A stretch of 64,000 nt of DNA from Diprion similis (Eukaryota; Arthropoda; Insecta; Hymenoptera; Diprionidae). Every line of letters starts with the position of its first letter. Positions within the stretch are counted from its first letter, which is position 1. Positions 13,217-25,708 of the stretch are shown here, piece by piece. The translations under genes were made by a program, and so were the position numbers. A model generated the notes under the pieces. That model ran no database searches. It saw nothing but the letters and a program-made list of their open reading frames with translations, and was not told the origin of the DNA. The stretch is taken from contig NC_060118.1 of NCBI RefSeq assembly GCF_021155765.1, forward strand, positions 5,952,001 to 6,016,000, written 5' to 3'.

Positions 13217-13317
13217 AGTGCGTTCCGAAATTAGCTGGCAGCGCTAAAAACTCTCTAGGAGAGCCTCAGATACACCTATGAATGCTCTAGGAGATAAAAC
13301 ATGTTTTCGGAACGCAC
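13217..13317. mobile_element. Family A element, short copy 2
   Basis: The left end AGTGCGTTCCGAAATTAGCT is followed by ggcagcgctaaaaactctctagg, the same start as the family A copies elsewhere. The right end ttttcggaacgcac is the inverted form of GTGCGTTCCGAAAA. The interior is shorter and different from copy 1, so this is a deleted or recombined derivative. It lies 24 bp from copy 1. Confidence 0.65.
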
Positions 13318-13507
13318 CGTCAAAGGAAAGCAGCCAAGGTAGATTCGGATGGATTGGCGAGCACTCGATATTCGAACAAGTGAACGCAACCCCTTTTGTG
13401 CGATGGTCGAAGTCACAATGAAGACCTTGTGAATTTGTCTGTACTAAAATTAAAATAACAACATTAAAAAGTAATTGGAAGTTAGAAATTGATTACTGAA
13501 AACATCA

Positions 13508-15533
13508 ATGATTTCCAAAGCTGCAGTAGGCATCGCTGCCGGAATTGCCGGCAGTATATTTATAGGGTACTGCTTTTACTTCGATCAAAAACGGCGAGGC
13601 GATCCAGACTTCAAAAAGAAATTACGCGACCGTGAGTTACACACCTATCTAATATCATTATCATCAATATCCTAAATATCGATCGAACGTAATTCTACTT
13701 TGCATTGAGACTTTCCAAAACGAACGTCAAAGTCAACTCTGCGTTTCTTAACCCTGTTTTCGAAACCGACATCACCTATGAATGTTTTGATTTGTTACAT
13801 GGTAACGCATGACAAGATATTCGGCCACACATTAGGCTCATATCGTTGGTGAAAACTCTGTTAACATACTTTGACGTCATCGTATTGTTGCATTTTTATT
13901 ACTGTAAAATATCTAACAAATTCCAACAATCATCAGAGTTATTCGTAATGTCACGTTCATTGCTAGGGAGGAGAGCAAAGAAACAAGCTCAGAAGGCTGG
14001 AACAAAAATACCGGATCTGAACGATCATCAAGCGATGCAGAGGTTTTTCTTCCAAGAGGTAAGGATATGTCGTCAATAATAGGTGAGAAGTTTGATTAAA
14101 ACAAAGAATTGCTCAAAAATATTACTGCCCTAGGCAATCAGTACAAAAGAGTGCGTCTTTAACTCTTTTAAAACCATTCACAGATCTATAACCCAAATCA
14201 ATTGTGATTTCATCATGTCCATCATATGACTATGTATGATGAAACACCATGCATCGAAATCCAAAAATTTAGAAGGAGTTGTTCTCTTGTTTCAGAGTTA
14301 TGTACTTCTTTTTTTGTTTTGCGAAAAGTATCAACAAGAAATATGTTTCTTCAGTATTCGACTTTGTAATACGGACCAAAGAAAAGAACAAAATCAATTG
14401 TACCACGATAGAAAATTTGCAGTTATTATTTTCTTTTATCCTTTATACATGTGTATGCGAATGGTCTATAAATCGTCAAATCTGATATGGTCGATATAAA
14501 GTATTCAATCTGTAAATCAATCAATTTTCAATACTCATGCGTATGATTGAATTTCGGAGACTTTGAAATAATTGTTCTACTCTGGCATAAATTTATTTCC
14601 TCTGATCATCGTGAGATGACCTAATTGTTCAATATTATAATCAATGGACAACGTTTTTGTCTGAATTTATGAACAGGTTCAGTTGGGCGAAGAGATGCTA
14701 GCGGGTGGCGACCTCGACGGAGGTGTCGAGCATTTGGCAAATGCAGTCACAGTTTGCGGACAGCCTAATCAGCTCTTGCAAGTTCTACAGCAAACACTTC
14801 CGCCACAAGTTTTCCACCTTCTACTACAAAGACTTCCGTCAGTTGGCCAGGTTTGTTTTAGATTGAATTTCACAAGAGTATAATATGCTCCTTGAATATG
14901 TTTTTCTTATAAGTTTGTTGAATCAAGGTTTTTCATTGTATAATCTTGGTAGAGTGAAGTATTATTCATCTGTAGTTGCTTGTAATCGATGAATATATAT
15001 ATTAATACTAAATTTCATCTATAAATTCTTAGAACTCAATATATCACCAATTTGTTTTTCATCTTGTCTGTTATTCGATGTGGAACTTAGTAAAAATGGG
15101 AGTCATTGACAAAAGTTATATTTCTTGCCAACATTTCAGTCTCAAGCGCATACTCTTTGCAAAATGATTCATTGAAGTATAAAAGGTGATGCCTTTCTAT
15201 CAGCTTGATGAAATAAATCTTGATATGTATGTTACTCACTGCTAGACATTCAAAAAGCTTTGCTGCTTGGGCGGGACAAACTGCCACTGATGAATGCTTG
15301 TCAGCCATGAAGTTGTTTTCTTCTAAAATAGAGTACAGATGAAAGAAAGACAATTATTGGTTTTTCTTGCATTATTGTTTTGATTTTACAAGTTTCCACA
15401 CCGTTCTAAATTCAAACTGTAATAATATTTGATGCCTAAGCAAATCACGGTGCAAAGTAATCTACATTTTTTTCTCATCATGTTACAGAAAATCGGATCT
15501 CAGACAGCGATGGCAGAAGAAGATGTTGAATAG
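13508..15533 (+). CDS. TOMM20: Mitochondrial import receptor subunit TOM20
   Basis: TOM20 is the outer-membrane receptor that recognises presequences of proteins imported into mitochondria. The coding exons are 13,508-13,631, 13,967-14,058, 14,677-14,850 and 15,489-15,533. They total 435 nt, or 144 residues, which is the family's normal length. All introns are GT-AG. Residues 5-25 form the N-terminal membrane anchor, starting AAVGIAAGIAGSIFIGY, followed by the basic stretch FDQKRRGDPDFKKKLRDR. The cytosolic part holds the TPR-like receptor groove, including CGQPNQLLQVLQQTLPP (about residues 105-121). The C-terminus is acidic (MAEEDVE). The start is the first ATG before the anchor, with a short basic residue run after it, as in relatives. 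It is tail-to-tail with HMBS, 3 kb away. Nothing looks broken. Confidence 0.95.
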
Positions 15534-18500
15534 CAAAGCAGATAATAATCACGTTGGTTATTCCTAATTAAAAAACAAGAATGTTAGTAGATTACACGAT
15601 CGTTTTAGCCAAAACAATTGACTGTTAATTTCTTACTCTATCACAAAATCCTAAGTCATACTATATAATGTAGTTACGTAATATCTAAACAAATATTTCG
15701 TTAGTTTCATCCTGTGTACTTTCATACAATTCGTTAAAGTAAAAACGACACTTCTCACGTTAAAGGGTGTAAGAAGTCGGTTTGTAAAAATGCAATGCAC
15801 GCGGGCCAGTAAATAACATTTTATTCCATAATAACGTGGTGTATAAACAACAATTTCACGTACAAGAATCCCTCAACAGCCTAATTGCTGCTTGAAGAGA
15901 AATAAAAACATGAAACGCTTTTTCTGCTTCATATAATGCTACAATTAATTAGCAACACAGTAAAATATATGCTATAGATATACACAGGTTACTTAACAGA
16001 GTAAAAGTAGCTTTTATGAATCTTTCCATTCACAAAATTTAAATTTTCATCCCCTACACTATTTGCGTTAAACGTAAACGATTACTTCAAACAGAAGTAG
16101 TACAAGCTATAGGATCAACGCCATTTACGATGTAAAAGATCCTATCATAAACGAAAAATATAGAAACCTTTTCCGATACTCCTGGAAAACCAAAAGAACA
16201 CTGACACAATACCGTTGTCTTATCACAACAAATCACTAGTATTTCAAGCAGATCACTTTCAATAACTTGAAAAGAGGATACTAAACTTCAGATCATAATG
16301 ACACAATGTTGAGTTTATTTTATATATCAATGGCTAGTTGAATTAAATCGACAGTTTGGAAATGTAGAGCATAATGAATTTTCCCCTGCATATTCAGTAA
16401 CAATTTAACGTCAAAATGAAACTCTTATTTGCATGATCAATGTTAAATTTGTACACGTCAATCGTATCCGGAGTGTTTTTCCTCTGTAATACTGATAAGC
16501 GGGGATTGAATTTGAAAAACAACGTGCGTGTATGATAGATAACATTGCCCCCTGGAAAGACAATACAGTATAATTTTACCTGTTCGGTGTGCCTCCATTG
16601 ATACAATTAATTTGAAAAATTTTATACAATTAAAAACTGTCAGTCCTTACTTGTATACATCATATAACAATTGATGTTCTTGACCTTCGCCATGCCTAAG
16701 GTAAGTTTGAAACATATGTACATACATAAACACATACATGTACACACATTGCCCTTTCAATCCTGAAAAATTTGTGTTCATCGTGAACACCGTATATAGA
16801 TATTCACAAATTCTATTCCGAAGTACAAGTTTCACTTATGTGAGTTTTTACCTCTTGTAATTTCTCATAAAAAAAAATTAATCATATTACCAAGTAACAC
16901 CAAATAATCCAATTCGAATTAAATTAACTCATTTAAAATTTGTTTTTATTATCAATGATTCTTCGTATTCATATTACATCCAATGTATAATAAATTTTCT
17001 TTGTAACTACACTCTTTTCTCTCTCCTCTGAACCTCTCAATCCATAATGTAAACTGTACGCAATATACCAACTATAAAATGGCGAATGAATTAAATACAT
17101 ATGTTTATATGCGTGTTCTGTATATCAAGTCCTTATTAAAAATAATAACAGTAATTTCTAAGTTGTATATACAATATATATATACATATATTATTTCAGT
17201 ATGTACAAACAAGAGCGCTTCGGTACTAATGTTGAATAAAAAAAAAAAATTCTAAATCGAGCGCAAAGAAATACAATATATAATAACAATTATTTTTAAA
17301 TCATAACATGAGTTTCTTAAAATAATCAGCTCAAACGTTTTCTGATTATCAATACAATTTTTCAACAATCTATAAATTGTGAAGCGACATTATGATCAGA
17401 CACATTCTCCAATACCAGAGTTATTTTTCCTCAAGTCACTTGACCTGAGGTGTCAGAAATATGAAATGAGTGAAAGAGAAGAGCTGAGTCACATATGTAT
17501 AGGCATTTTGAGTTTGCGTAACTGTATCACTCTTAGATTTGTAAGCTATTGTGTAAAAATCATAATCTTTTACTTCTCAAAGTAGTTTACGCCAGCGTAG
17601 TCATGGGTCACTTTATCACAACATAAACTGATTAGATAATATAATTACAGCACTGATCATTACTTGAATTACTGTTATTCGTGATAATGCCTTACATAGA
17701 TTGCCAACCATGAACACGACAAATTCCGACCATGAAAAAAAATTTATCATGATCTTATGAGAAAATGTTGAGCAAAAGTTTTTTGAAACAAGGCTGCAAC
17801 AAATTCACCACTTCAATGTATCCATTTTGGGGTTCTCTTATTGTCGTTTCATTGCCTTTGATTTCAATAGATGTTTGTAATATTAGGCCGTAAAATGTAC
17901 TGAATTATGTCAATAGGTTTTATTAGAAGCATAGAAGCTTTGCAAAACTGATTGATTCAAGTCTCTGTTATGGACTAATATCGAACATGTGATCAAAATA
18001 ATTTTGAATATCGAACAATTAGACAAAGAAATAGCTGAGAGATAAATTTTCTGACATTTTTCATAGTATTTGGCCCTCTCGTACATAGAAGCCAATGGAA
18101 AAGAATTATTAGAGTAGTTATAAACACGATGATATGTACAATAAAATTTGAAAACGAAACAAATATTTTCTTTAGTATAAATTCATACCTGTATAGGGCC
18201 GAATGTCATGATTATCTATAACCATTGAATAAAGAGGAAAGAAACAAAAATAGTACAAATTTCTCAGGTGGTAACAATTATAACCGATTGATGGTATTAG
18301 AACTGTTCCAAAGAGACGAAAAAATATGTTTATAATTGTAATTTGAGCAGCAATAAATATGCGAAATCTATACAGTATGTTGAGGTGATGATCCAATTCT
18401 TTGACAATATGCAATCTCCCTGTCATCGATAATTTTTTATTTCTCAATTAATTAATTCTAACTACTATTCCGAGCTTAATTTTACGCGAGACGTATGCTT

Positions 18501-18595
18501 CCGCCACAAATTCGAAGGCTGATACGAAAAATAAATTCCTACTACCCACCCGCAACCAACATGCAAAGTACAACAGTTTATTACATATTATATCA
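15534..18595. other. Intergenic, between two converging 3' ends
   Basis: The stop codons of TOMM20 (+) and HMBS (-) face each other across this 3.1-kb AT-rich stretch. It must hold both 3' untranslated regions. A few TA- and CA-rich microsatellite patches are present, for example around 16,712-16,750 and 17,165-17,195. I see no exon with a credible protein or splice pattern. Confidence 0.6.
18577..18582 (-). terminator. Possible HMBS polyadenylation signal
   Basis: TTTATT on the plus strand reads AATAAA on the coding strand, 13 nt past the HMBS stop codon. That would give a very short 3' untranslated region, so another signal further downstream is equally possible. Confidence 0.3.
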
Positions 18596-21352
18596 CTATG
18601 GCGTACTAAGAACTTCTTTCCTAGCCTCTGACATTATTGCTAGCGCACCTTTACTTACTAATTGCTCTGCAATATCTTGTCCAAGCTGTTCAGCACCGTA
18701 TAAACTTATTCCGCTCACTTTTCCAGGGACTATGCTGCAGTATAAACGGGGCTCACGGTATGGACACTTCCTATTTGATAAAAAAAAGTGTTGACATATA
18801 GTTAACATATAAACATGGAACGCAATTTGCAAATCAGATGATATTCCGATGTGACAAATGCTCAAAGTTTATCTGTAACTCACTTCGGTGGTTCTCCGTC
18901 GTCATCTGGCAAATATATTTTACTCTTCAGAGTGGAGCTGATGGTGGTTTGTCCATTTAGCGACCATACGGCTCCTGTTATACTCAGATCTTTCTCGACC
19001 AGAGAAGAACACACTGCAACAGGGGCTGAACAACCACCGCCAAGAGTGCGTAAAAACGAACGTTCGCAAACGCACCTCAGGGTGGTTTCAATGTCGTGCA
19101 GAGGTGACAGTAATGACAAAATATCCCAGTCTGTCTCCCGACATTCAACACCCAGCGCCCCTTGACCAACCGCATAGAGAGCGTCTTCCGGTTCCAGGAG
19201 CTGAGGTAAACAAATGGGAAAAATAAATCATGGAAATACAATCTTTTCAAACGCAGTTATCAAAGATTTCTTCTACTCAGTACAGTAAAATTTTACCAGA
19301 ATCTAGACCTGAAGTAATATTCTTACCTGAGATATGCGATCTTCCCAACCCATTCTCTTCATCCCAGCCGCAGCAAGAATTATAGCAGCAAAAGGACTGG
19401 ACTCATCGTCCAATTTTTTTAATCTTGTGTTCAAATTACCTCTGATACTTTCTACTTTCAAGTGCGGCATGTTTCGTGCAAGCTGAGCTGATCGGCGTAA
19501 AGAACTAGTGCCGATTACGCTACCCTCTGGAAGAGATGATAGGGTTTTTCCCTGGAATTTCTTGGACATTACTACTGCATCACGGGGATCCTCTCGTCTG
19601 AAATTTCATTTTTCAATACTATGAAATAAAATTGTATATCAAATTCGAAAAACTTATACCTTATCGATACACAATAATTGGCATGAGACTTTCGCAGTTC
19701 GTAAATTAGTCAATTTATTTGGTAGTTATAGCTGTTTACAAACCAATTGTCGTGCGATGGTAATTCAAAAAAAAGAATGGAAACAGTGAATGAGTTAAAA
19801 ATAGTGCCAGAGCATATCAGAAGAATGTGACTAACTACTTTGAGATTAATTAAACCTTACGGCACGTTTGTTGAGTTGATATTCAAGTTTTATGATGTGT
19901 AAATTTGTTGATAATTCATTTTAAATACCTCATCTCTCATAACAGTACAAAAAAAAAACCACAATAACGATTAAAATTGAGCATTTTCAATCTTGCAATT
20001 TGAATGAGATTATTCATGATTGTTGAAAAATGTATTTTTGAAATACCACCGATATATTCGTATGATGGTGAACAAAAATTCTGTTAATTAATTATCTTTT
20101 TCAATAGAAAACAAAGATGAAAAAAAGTAACTTTCTTTTAAATATTTCATCAATAACGAATTCATTGTACTGGATATTCATATAATAAATTTGAGGGTTT
20201 TAAGATTCAAATAAGTAACACTCATTTTTGTTTAATACTTCGGTACAATTAACTACAAATAAAGTGTTGTGTCCCGCACTACAGGGTCGCAGTTCCTTTA
20301 GCGCGGTTTTGTATTGCCAGATGTGGGACTCCTGTCCTTTCCGGACAGTTCGATACCACTTGGGAACCACCGTCCAGGGAAATCCCAGCCGTATAAGATT
20401 ATATGGATTAAAAATTGAAGAATTGGCTAATTATATCAATTAGATTGTGTTGATACGCAACATAAAATATGATGAAAGAGAGAATGTGAATGTTGAAGGC
20501 TACATAATTTCGAAACAAGGCCACCAGACAAGCAGGGTATAGTGTCATTAAAAATAAAGACATAGTCCTATCTGTATATTATTTTCGAACTGTATTTGTT
20601 CTCGGTACATCATTAACAGCTTCTTTTAATCAAAATAATGAAAAGAAATGTGTCCAACTCCTTGAGGAGTAAAACTAACGTAAGTGTTTAAAGTAAGTGT
20701 ATACGGTATATACAGTCCAGTCATGCATTCGTTATATTTTCCAACTGCGTAAGCATATCTGTTTTCGTCAGTCGTTAGTTATCTTTATTTCATGAGCTGG
20801 AATACCTAACAAGTCCATACATTACAGTTCGAATATCAGTTCACTCGTTGCTTGACGTTGTCAAATCGAACTGTTGAGAATTTGTCAGAAAAATTTGCAA
20901 TGATTTTATTTCTTCTTAATGCGAAATAAGAATTTGTTCAAACAGGGTACTGTAAACAAACACTAATTATCGATATAAAGAAAAACGTTAAATTACACAC
21001 AAATTGGCGCGTCCATTGCGTGTTACTATTCAATAATCAGATCTAGATTCAAGATTTTGTTTCATACTCACTTAAGTACAGCACCGAGAGCCATTCCTTC
21101 CGGTAAAGTTGTGGGAAGATCTTTCAATGAGTGAACGACAAAGTCAACCCTGCCGTTCTCCAGGGCTATTTCAAGTTCAGCAGTAAAGAGGGCTTTTTCT
21201 CCAATTTTTGGCAACGATTTGTCAAGGATCTTATCACCTTTTGTGCTCATGGTAACTGGAAGACAAAATAAAAAAAAAGGAATCAACAACGAGATCGATG
21301 ATATTGTTTGACGCATATGGACTCTAATCGACGTCATGCACAGTATTGTATA

Positions 21353-21391
<39 letters not shown>

Positions 21392-22676
21392 CACAGTATT
21401 GTTTGCCAGGAGGACTGTTTTGCATACGAAAAGCTTATTTTCTGCCAGACACTTGATCCACATAATTTCTCGTCAGATATTGTGTTGGGGAATACTAAAT
21501 TTAATAATAAAATTGAGTAACAGAGGAAAAAGAATGAGAAATATGCATTTAAACTAACTTTGTCAAACCGTCGACTAGAACAAAATAACTGTAAATGGAA
21601 ATGCGTTACGTGCTGTGATGAAGGATTTTACGTTTAGATGTGCAAAGTAAGAAGAAAAGAAAGAATGTGGAACAAAATATCGCAAGAGTCAATAAGATAT
21701 AAGAAATCATTTTCAAAATTTACAAGTTTTTCGGAATCACATAATATATAGCTGTATAATATAAAATAATAATCTCTAGATGAGATAAAACAGTTCAATC
21801 AATTAGACTCAAGTGCTTTTTATATCTGAAAAAAAATATCAATTCTTTCAATTTCTTGATAACCTTGATACTGCGACTAAGATTACGTCGATAAAATTCA
21901 AAATATAACTCACCTATCTCGAAAGTTTTCTTAGGGTGGATATCTTGTAGAGATTTTATTACAAATCTGGTTTGAATCAGTGCCAACTGTAAAAACGAAC
22001 AAGATTTTAATGAAAAACTAAAGGAAAAATGGATGATTGCAATGTCGAATAAAAGATTTAAATTATCTCAGTATTTATATTGTATCATAATGACTTTCAA
22101 AATGCGTTATGTGAGAATTATTTTCTTCCAAGACACAGCTGCAATTTTTTGCTAACTATTGCTCCGATTTATTTAAACTCAATCGATACACAGATTACGA
22201 CAATTCCAACGTTTTCTAAACCAAATTTAATAGCAATAATCATAACTGATTTTCATTTTTTATTGAAGAGAAGAAAAAACCGACGTGTATTGGAAAATAG
22301 AAAGCTACTTTATCGGTAATTAATGTCTAGCTAGAAAGGAGAATAATAAAAATTGACGTCATGAAAACCGAAATTGGACTTTGAAATTGTCTATTTTCGG
22401 TCAACATCTTGAGACATATATGATTGTAAAGTCGACTTTATCCTGACCGTCGGGATTTTCGACCATACGCCGATTAAAAACTGCTGACGCATTGCTTACG
22501 CTCAACGATGATTATTGAAATTATTATCATCCGTACGTATGTTACGATACATGAAATAACCATAAGAGCTTATAATAGTGTGCGAGGGAGAAACTTATCT
22601 TAAACAAGTTGAGCTATTTACTCACCTCACTTTTCCGCGATCCAACACGGATTACGTCACGAGTTTCGGAGGTCAT
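18596..22676 (-). CDS. HMBS: Hydroxymethylbilane synthase (porphobilinogen deaminase)
   Basis: This cytosolic enzyme joins four porphobilinogen molecules into hydroxymethylbilane in haem synthesis. The exons, in gene order, are 22,626-22,676, 21,914-21,986, 21,255-21,072, 19,597-19,327, 19,200-18,884 and 18,770-18,596. They total 1,071 nt, or 356 residues, against about 360 in animals. Seen in the sequence: IRVGSRKSE near the start; [13 protein letters not shown] with the catalytic Asp at about residue 87; [11 protein letters not shown] and [14 protein letters not shown], which supply substrate-binding arginines; [13 protein letters not shown]; and [10 protein letters not shown] with the dipyrromethane-cofactor Cys at about residue 250. 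All introns are GT-AG and every phase agrees. The ATG at 22,676 gives a short N-terminus like the shorter animal forms. No frameshift or missing key residue is seen. Confidence 0.96.
20262..20402. other. GC-richer block inside an HMBS intron
   Basis: About 140 bp that are much richer in G and C than the surrounding intron lie in the middle of the 1.5-kb HMBS intron. The block contains small inverted repeats such as CTGTCC-tttc-CGGACAG. No protein, tRNA or snRNA that I know matches it. It may be a fragment of an old mobile element or a conserved non-coding piece. Confidence 0.4.
21356..21386. repeat. (TA)n microsatellite
   Basis: About fifteen uninterrupted TA dinucleotides lie in the HMBS intron. 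Confidence 0.95.
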
Positions 22677-23533
22677 TGTGGCTCAAATTAGTTTACGATG
22701 AAAAGAATCTCACTACATAAATATTGTATATAAATCTTGGAGAATGATTTGCGTCACGCAAACAGTTTGCAGTATGTAAAGAGAGGTTCGTTTATTAGCG
22801 GAATGTTTATAAAATAATGAATAATGTTATCCTTTCATACGTAGGAAAACAGATATTTCGAATTGGGTCATAAGGTGGTCTTGAGACCTTTACACGGCTA
22901 GTCAGGTACTTTCACCTGCAGTCGTGAAAACTGCGATAATCCTACGGTGTTGGTGCAACATCCGCGTATTCGCATAGGCACTGAATATTATTATTGTAAT
23001 TGTAGAAAGGTGTTTGTTAATGTTGATGAAAAGCTACCGTGATATCTTCTTCGTCAATTTCACAGTCACTGGCACTGCAGCAGAAAGTGAAATACATTAA
23101 TTATGTTAATTAGAGGAACTTGCTCGACTCCTAACACGTTCTACACGCCATGACGGTCGTTCACTGACTGAAGGCAGCCACAAGTCAGCTCGCAGACGAA
23201 TCGAAATCTCAGCATGACTCTATATTCGATAGATGCGGTAATTCGCAATTCAATTTTGGGAGAAGTTCGCGGATTGAATACCAGCAACTTTAGTTTCAAA
23301 ATCTCTTCGAAATCAGATTGAAACAATTTAATGCTGTCATATTATTTCACGAGAAATCACGCTTGATTAATTATGCGTACAGAAAATAATCTAAAATAGA
23401 TACGCAAGCAACGCATCAATTACGGCGGCCATGTTGATCAGATACGTAACTAGAAGACATTTTAAGGGGGCAAGGGGCTGGGATCCAGGCATAGATCGTG
23501 GTATAGTGGAGATCAGTGATCTTGGTATGAGTC

Positions 23534-23882
23534 GTGTGAGTATACAGGGTGTGCTAGAAATCCTTGGAGTGTAGCTTTTTCTCAAAAAAAGTTTCTCTCT
23601 TGCGCTGGGCTGGACTTAAGTAAGATGTGTACCAACGGCACCAAAATCCCCTAGATCGGTGGTGATTAATTGTTGCGACGTTGAATCTGCGTGGGGAAAG
23701 AATGAGCGGGACTTTAAATGACTCACACCATAACTATACGTGGTGGCATTACGCCAGAGAAATAATTCCATAAAAATACAGGGATTTTTTTAGACAGTTG
23801 GTACACATCTCACTTAAAGGATTTGACCTCAAAGAAACAGGCGTGTCGTTGGAGTTTTAGGCACACCATATATACTCACACC
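23534..23882. mobile_element. Family B inverted-repeat element, full copy
   Basis: The left end GTGTGAGTATACAGGGTGTG and the right end, whose complement reads GTGTGAGTATATATGGTGTG, are inverted repeats of about 21 bp with two mismatches. A second inverted pair lies inside: agatgtgtaccaac near 23,622 and gttggtacacatct near 23,800. A shorter copy of the same ends and interior is at 28,621-28,757. No open frame of note is present. It looks like a non-autonomous DNA element of about 350 bp. Confidence 0.7.
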
Positions 23883-23900
23883 TACAATGTGTGTGAATAA

Positions 23901-23903
<3 letters not shown>

Positions 23904-23937
<34 letters not shown>
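23904..23937. repeat. (TC)17 microsatellite
   Basis: Seventeen uninterrupted TC dinucleotides lie just outside the right end of the family B element. Confidence 0.97.
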
Positions 23938-23939
<2 letters not shown>

Positions 23940-25708
23940 GCTATCTAATCTCACAAATCTGCTTCATTCTAAGGATTTTACGTTACCTGAGGCTAGAATG
24001 CAAAAATGTGATTGTGTGATGACGAAAGAAGTGAAAAAAAAAAAAAATTTCGACTGGGTGGACCTGCTCCCTGCCTCCACCTTTCTGGTTACGCACCTGA
24101 TATTCACGTTGTGTTCGATGCAGTTAAATTTTTCGTTGTACATATTTTTCTCTTATTTATAACTTAATTCTTCTGAAATTAACGGCTGAGTTGAGTTAAT
24201 TCAACGTAATATTTATGTATGCAGAATTAGTTCAAAAACCAAGTTGAGGTCTTTGGTTACAGCATCACTTTTAATAACAGAAAATAAGGGAAAGTTTGCG
24301 AGTCATGCTTAATATTGTTGATTGTCGACGAATTCTCGGTATGATTCGCCGCGCAAGTCATCATATTTCATTGGCTCAAATGAAAGATAACTTGGTGGTA
24401 GATAAGATTGTAGCTTGACATTTTTTCATCTACATTATTCAAGATAATCGTTTTATTCTAAAGTATGCTTTGAATACATCATGTTTCAATTATACTATTA
24501 TAGCGTGTTTTTCAATTATTTGCATCACATTACGGTATGCCTAAGAACAGATTTACTTAGACACTTTCATTTGTCTGGCTCTAGCTTATTTGTTTATTGT
24601 TTCAGTTTCAGCAAAGTGAATTGAATAAAACTATAATCATTAGTGCATAATGGAGTATGTAATTAAATAATAATAATACATAGAGCAAATTGTTACACGT
24701 TACAGAATTATAATAATTATAAAAATAACGTATCATATTTATTTATAAATAGTAATATATACTTATTGAATACAATATCGACGTAACACGTAGCTAAGTA
24801 CCTAGCTAAAGCAATACTTATACATATAAATGCGTTTGTCATATAATTTTGTAAATACATATCTAAATATAATATTTAGACTAATGTGTAAAGCAATTAG
24901 TATATAAGTTTATTATATATGTTAGTGTATGTGTGTGTATACTGTATATATATATATGCATCAACGCGACACTTTTTGTGCTTTACTTATCGATTATCGC
25001 TATTCGGTAAAAATTTTGTTTTTATTGCATTTTTCATTACATTCCCCAAACACCACATAAGCCAAATATTTTTTAAAGTCCACAAAAGACGCTCTAAGCT
25101 CTTTTGGTGAATGCGGGAATTTAAAAAGTGAACTCTAAAATAGTACCACACTAGTGAAATATGAATGTAAATATATATTGTGTATTCGTAAATCTCTCTT
25201 TCAATATTTTCAACAAATTTTTTCTATAGGATTATGACATGATTAGTTATGAACAAAGAGAATATTTTTTGAAAATATTCTCATAGGCGAGGAGGTTGAC
25301 TAGATCCAATGGATTGTAATCTTTCAGAAATTACTGTAATATACTGTAAGTATTGTTTAGATAGTATTTATACGCATTGAAGAGCACTTGATGGTCAGGA
25401 ACAGTGACTATTATTTATTGTTCGAACTAATACCGAAGCTTTATAGAAACGATTGGTATGTTTTTGCATTGTTAGAAGCTAACAAACATTGTTTATAACC
25501 AAGCACATGTTATCAGCTGCTCGCATTATTGTACGATAATTTATGTGCATACTCGGTGGTATTATCATTAAACCCAGCTACTCTTGGAAAATGAATAGAA
25601 CCATGCACAAGTTAGCATAGGCAACTGAAATAGCTGTAATATCTACTACAAATTCAAATATATTCACGTACGTTTAAAGTGTGCAAAATACTTTTCTTTG
25701 TGAATTTT

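Larger units (their letters stand above)
12671..13507. other. Spacer between satellite and TOMM20
   Basis: This AT-rich spacer holds one strong hairpin (12,893 to 12,952) and two family A inverted-repeat elements (13,066 to 13,192 and 13,217 to 13,317), listed separately. The part from about 13,330 to 13,507 should contain the promoter and 5' untranslated region of TOMM20. I see no convincing TATA box or other named site. Confidence 0.6.
22677..25708. other. Intergenic, HMBS start to BROX end
   Basis: Three kilobases lie between the 5' end of HMBS and the 3' end of BROX, both on the minus strand. The HMBS promoter must lie just above 22,676. The region holds a family B repeat (23,534-23,882), a CT microsatellite (23,904-23,937) and then about 1.5 kb of very AT-rich DNA. 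No exon is visible. Confidence 0.6.

Noticed and set aside
20228-20443. A forward open frame in the HMBS intron.
   Set aside because: HMBS exons join perfectly without it, and neither strand gives a known protein.
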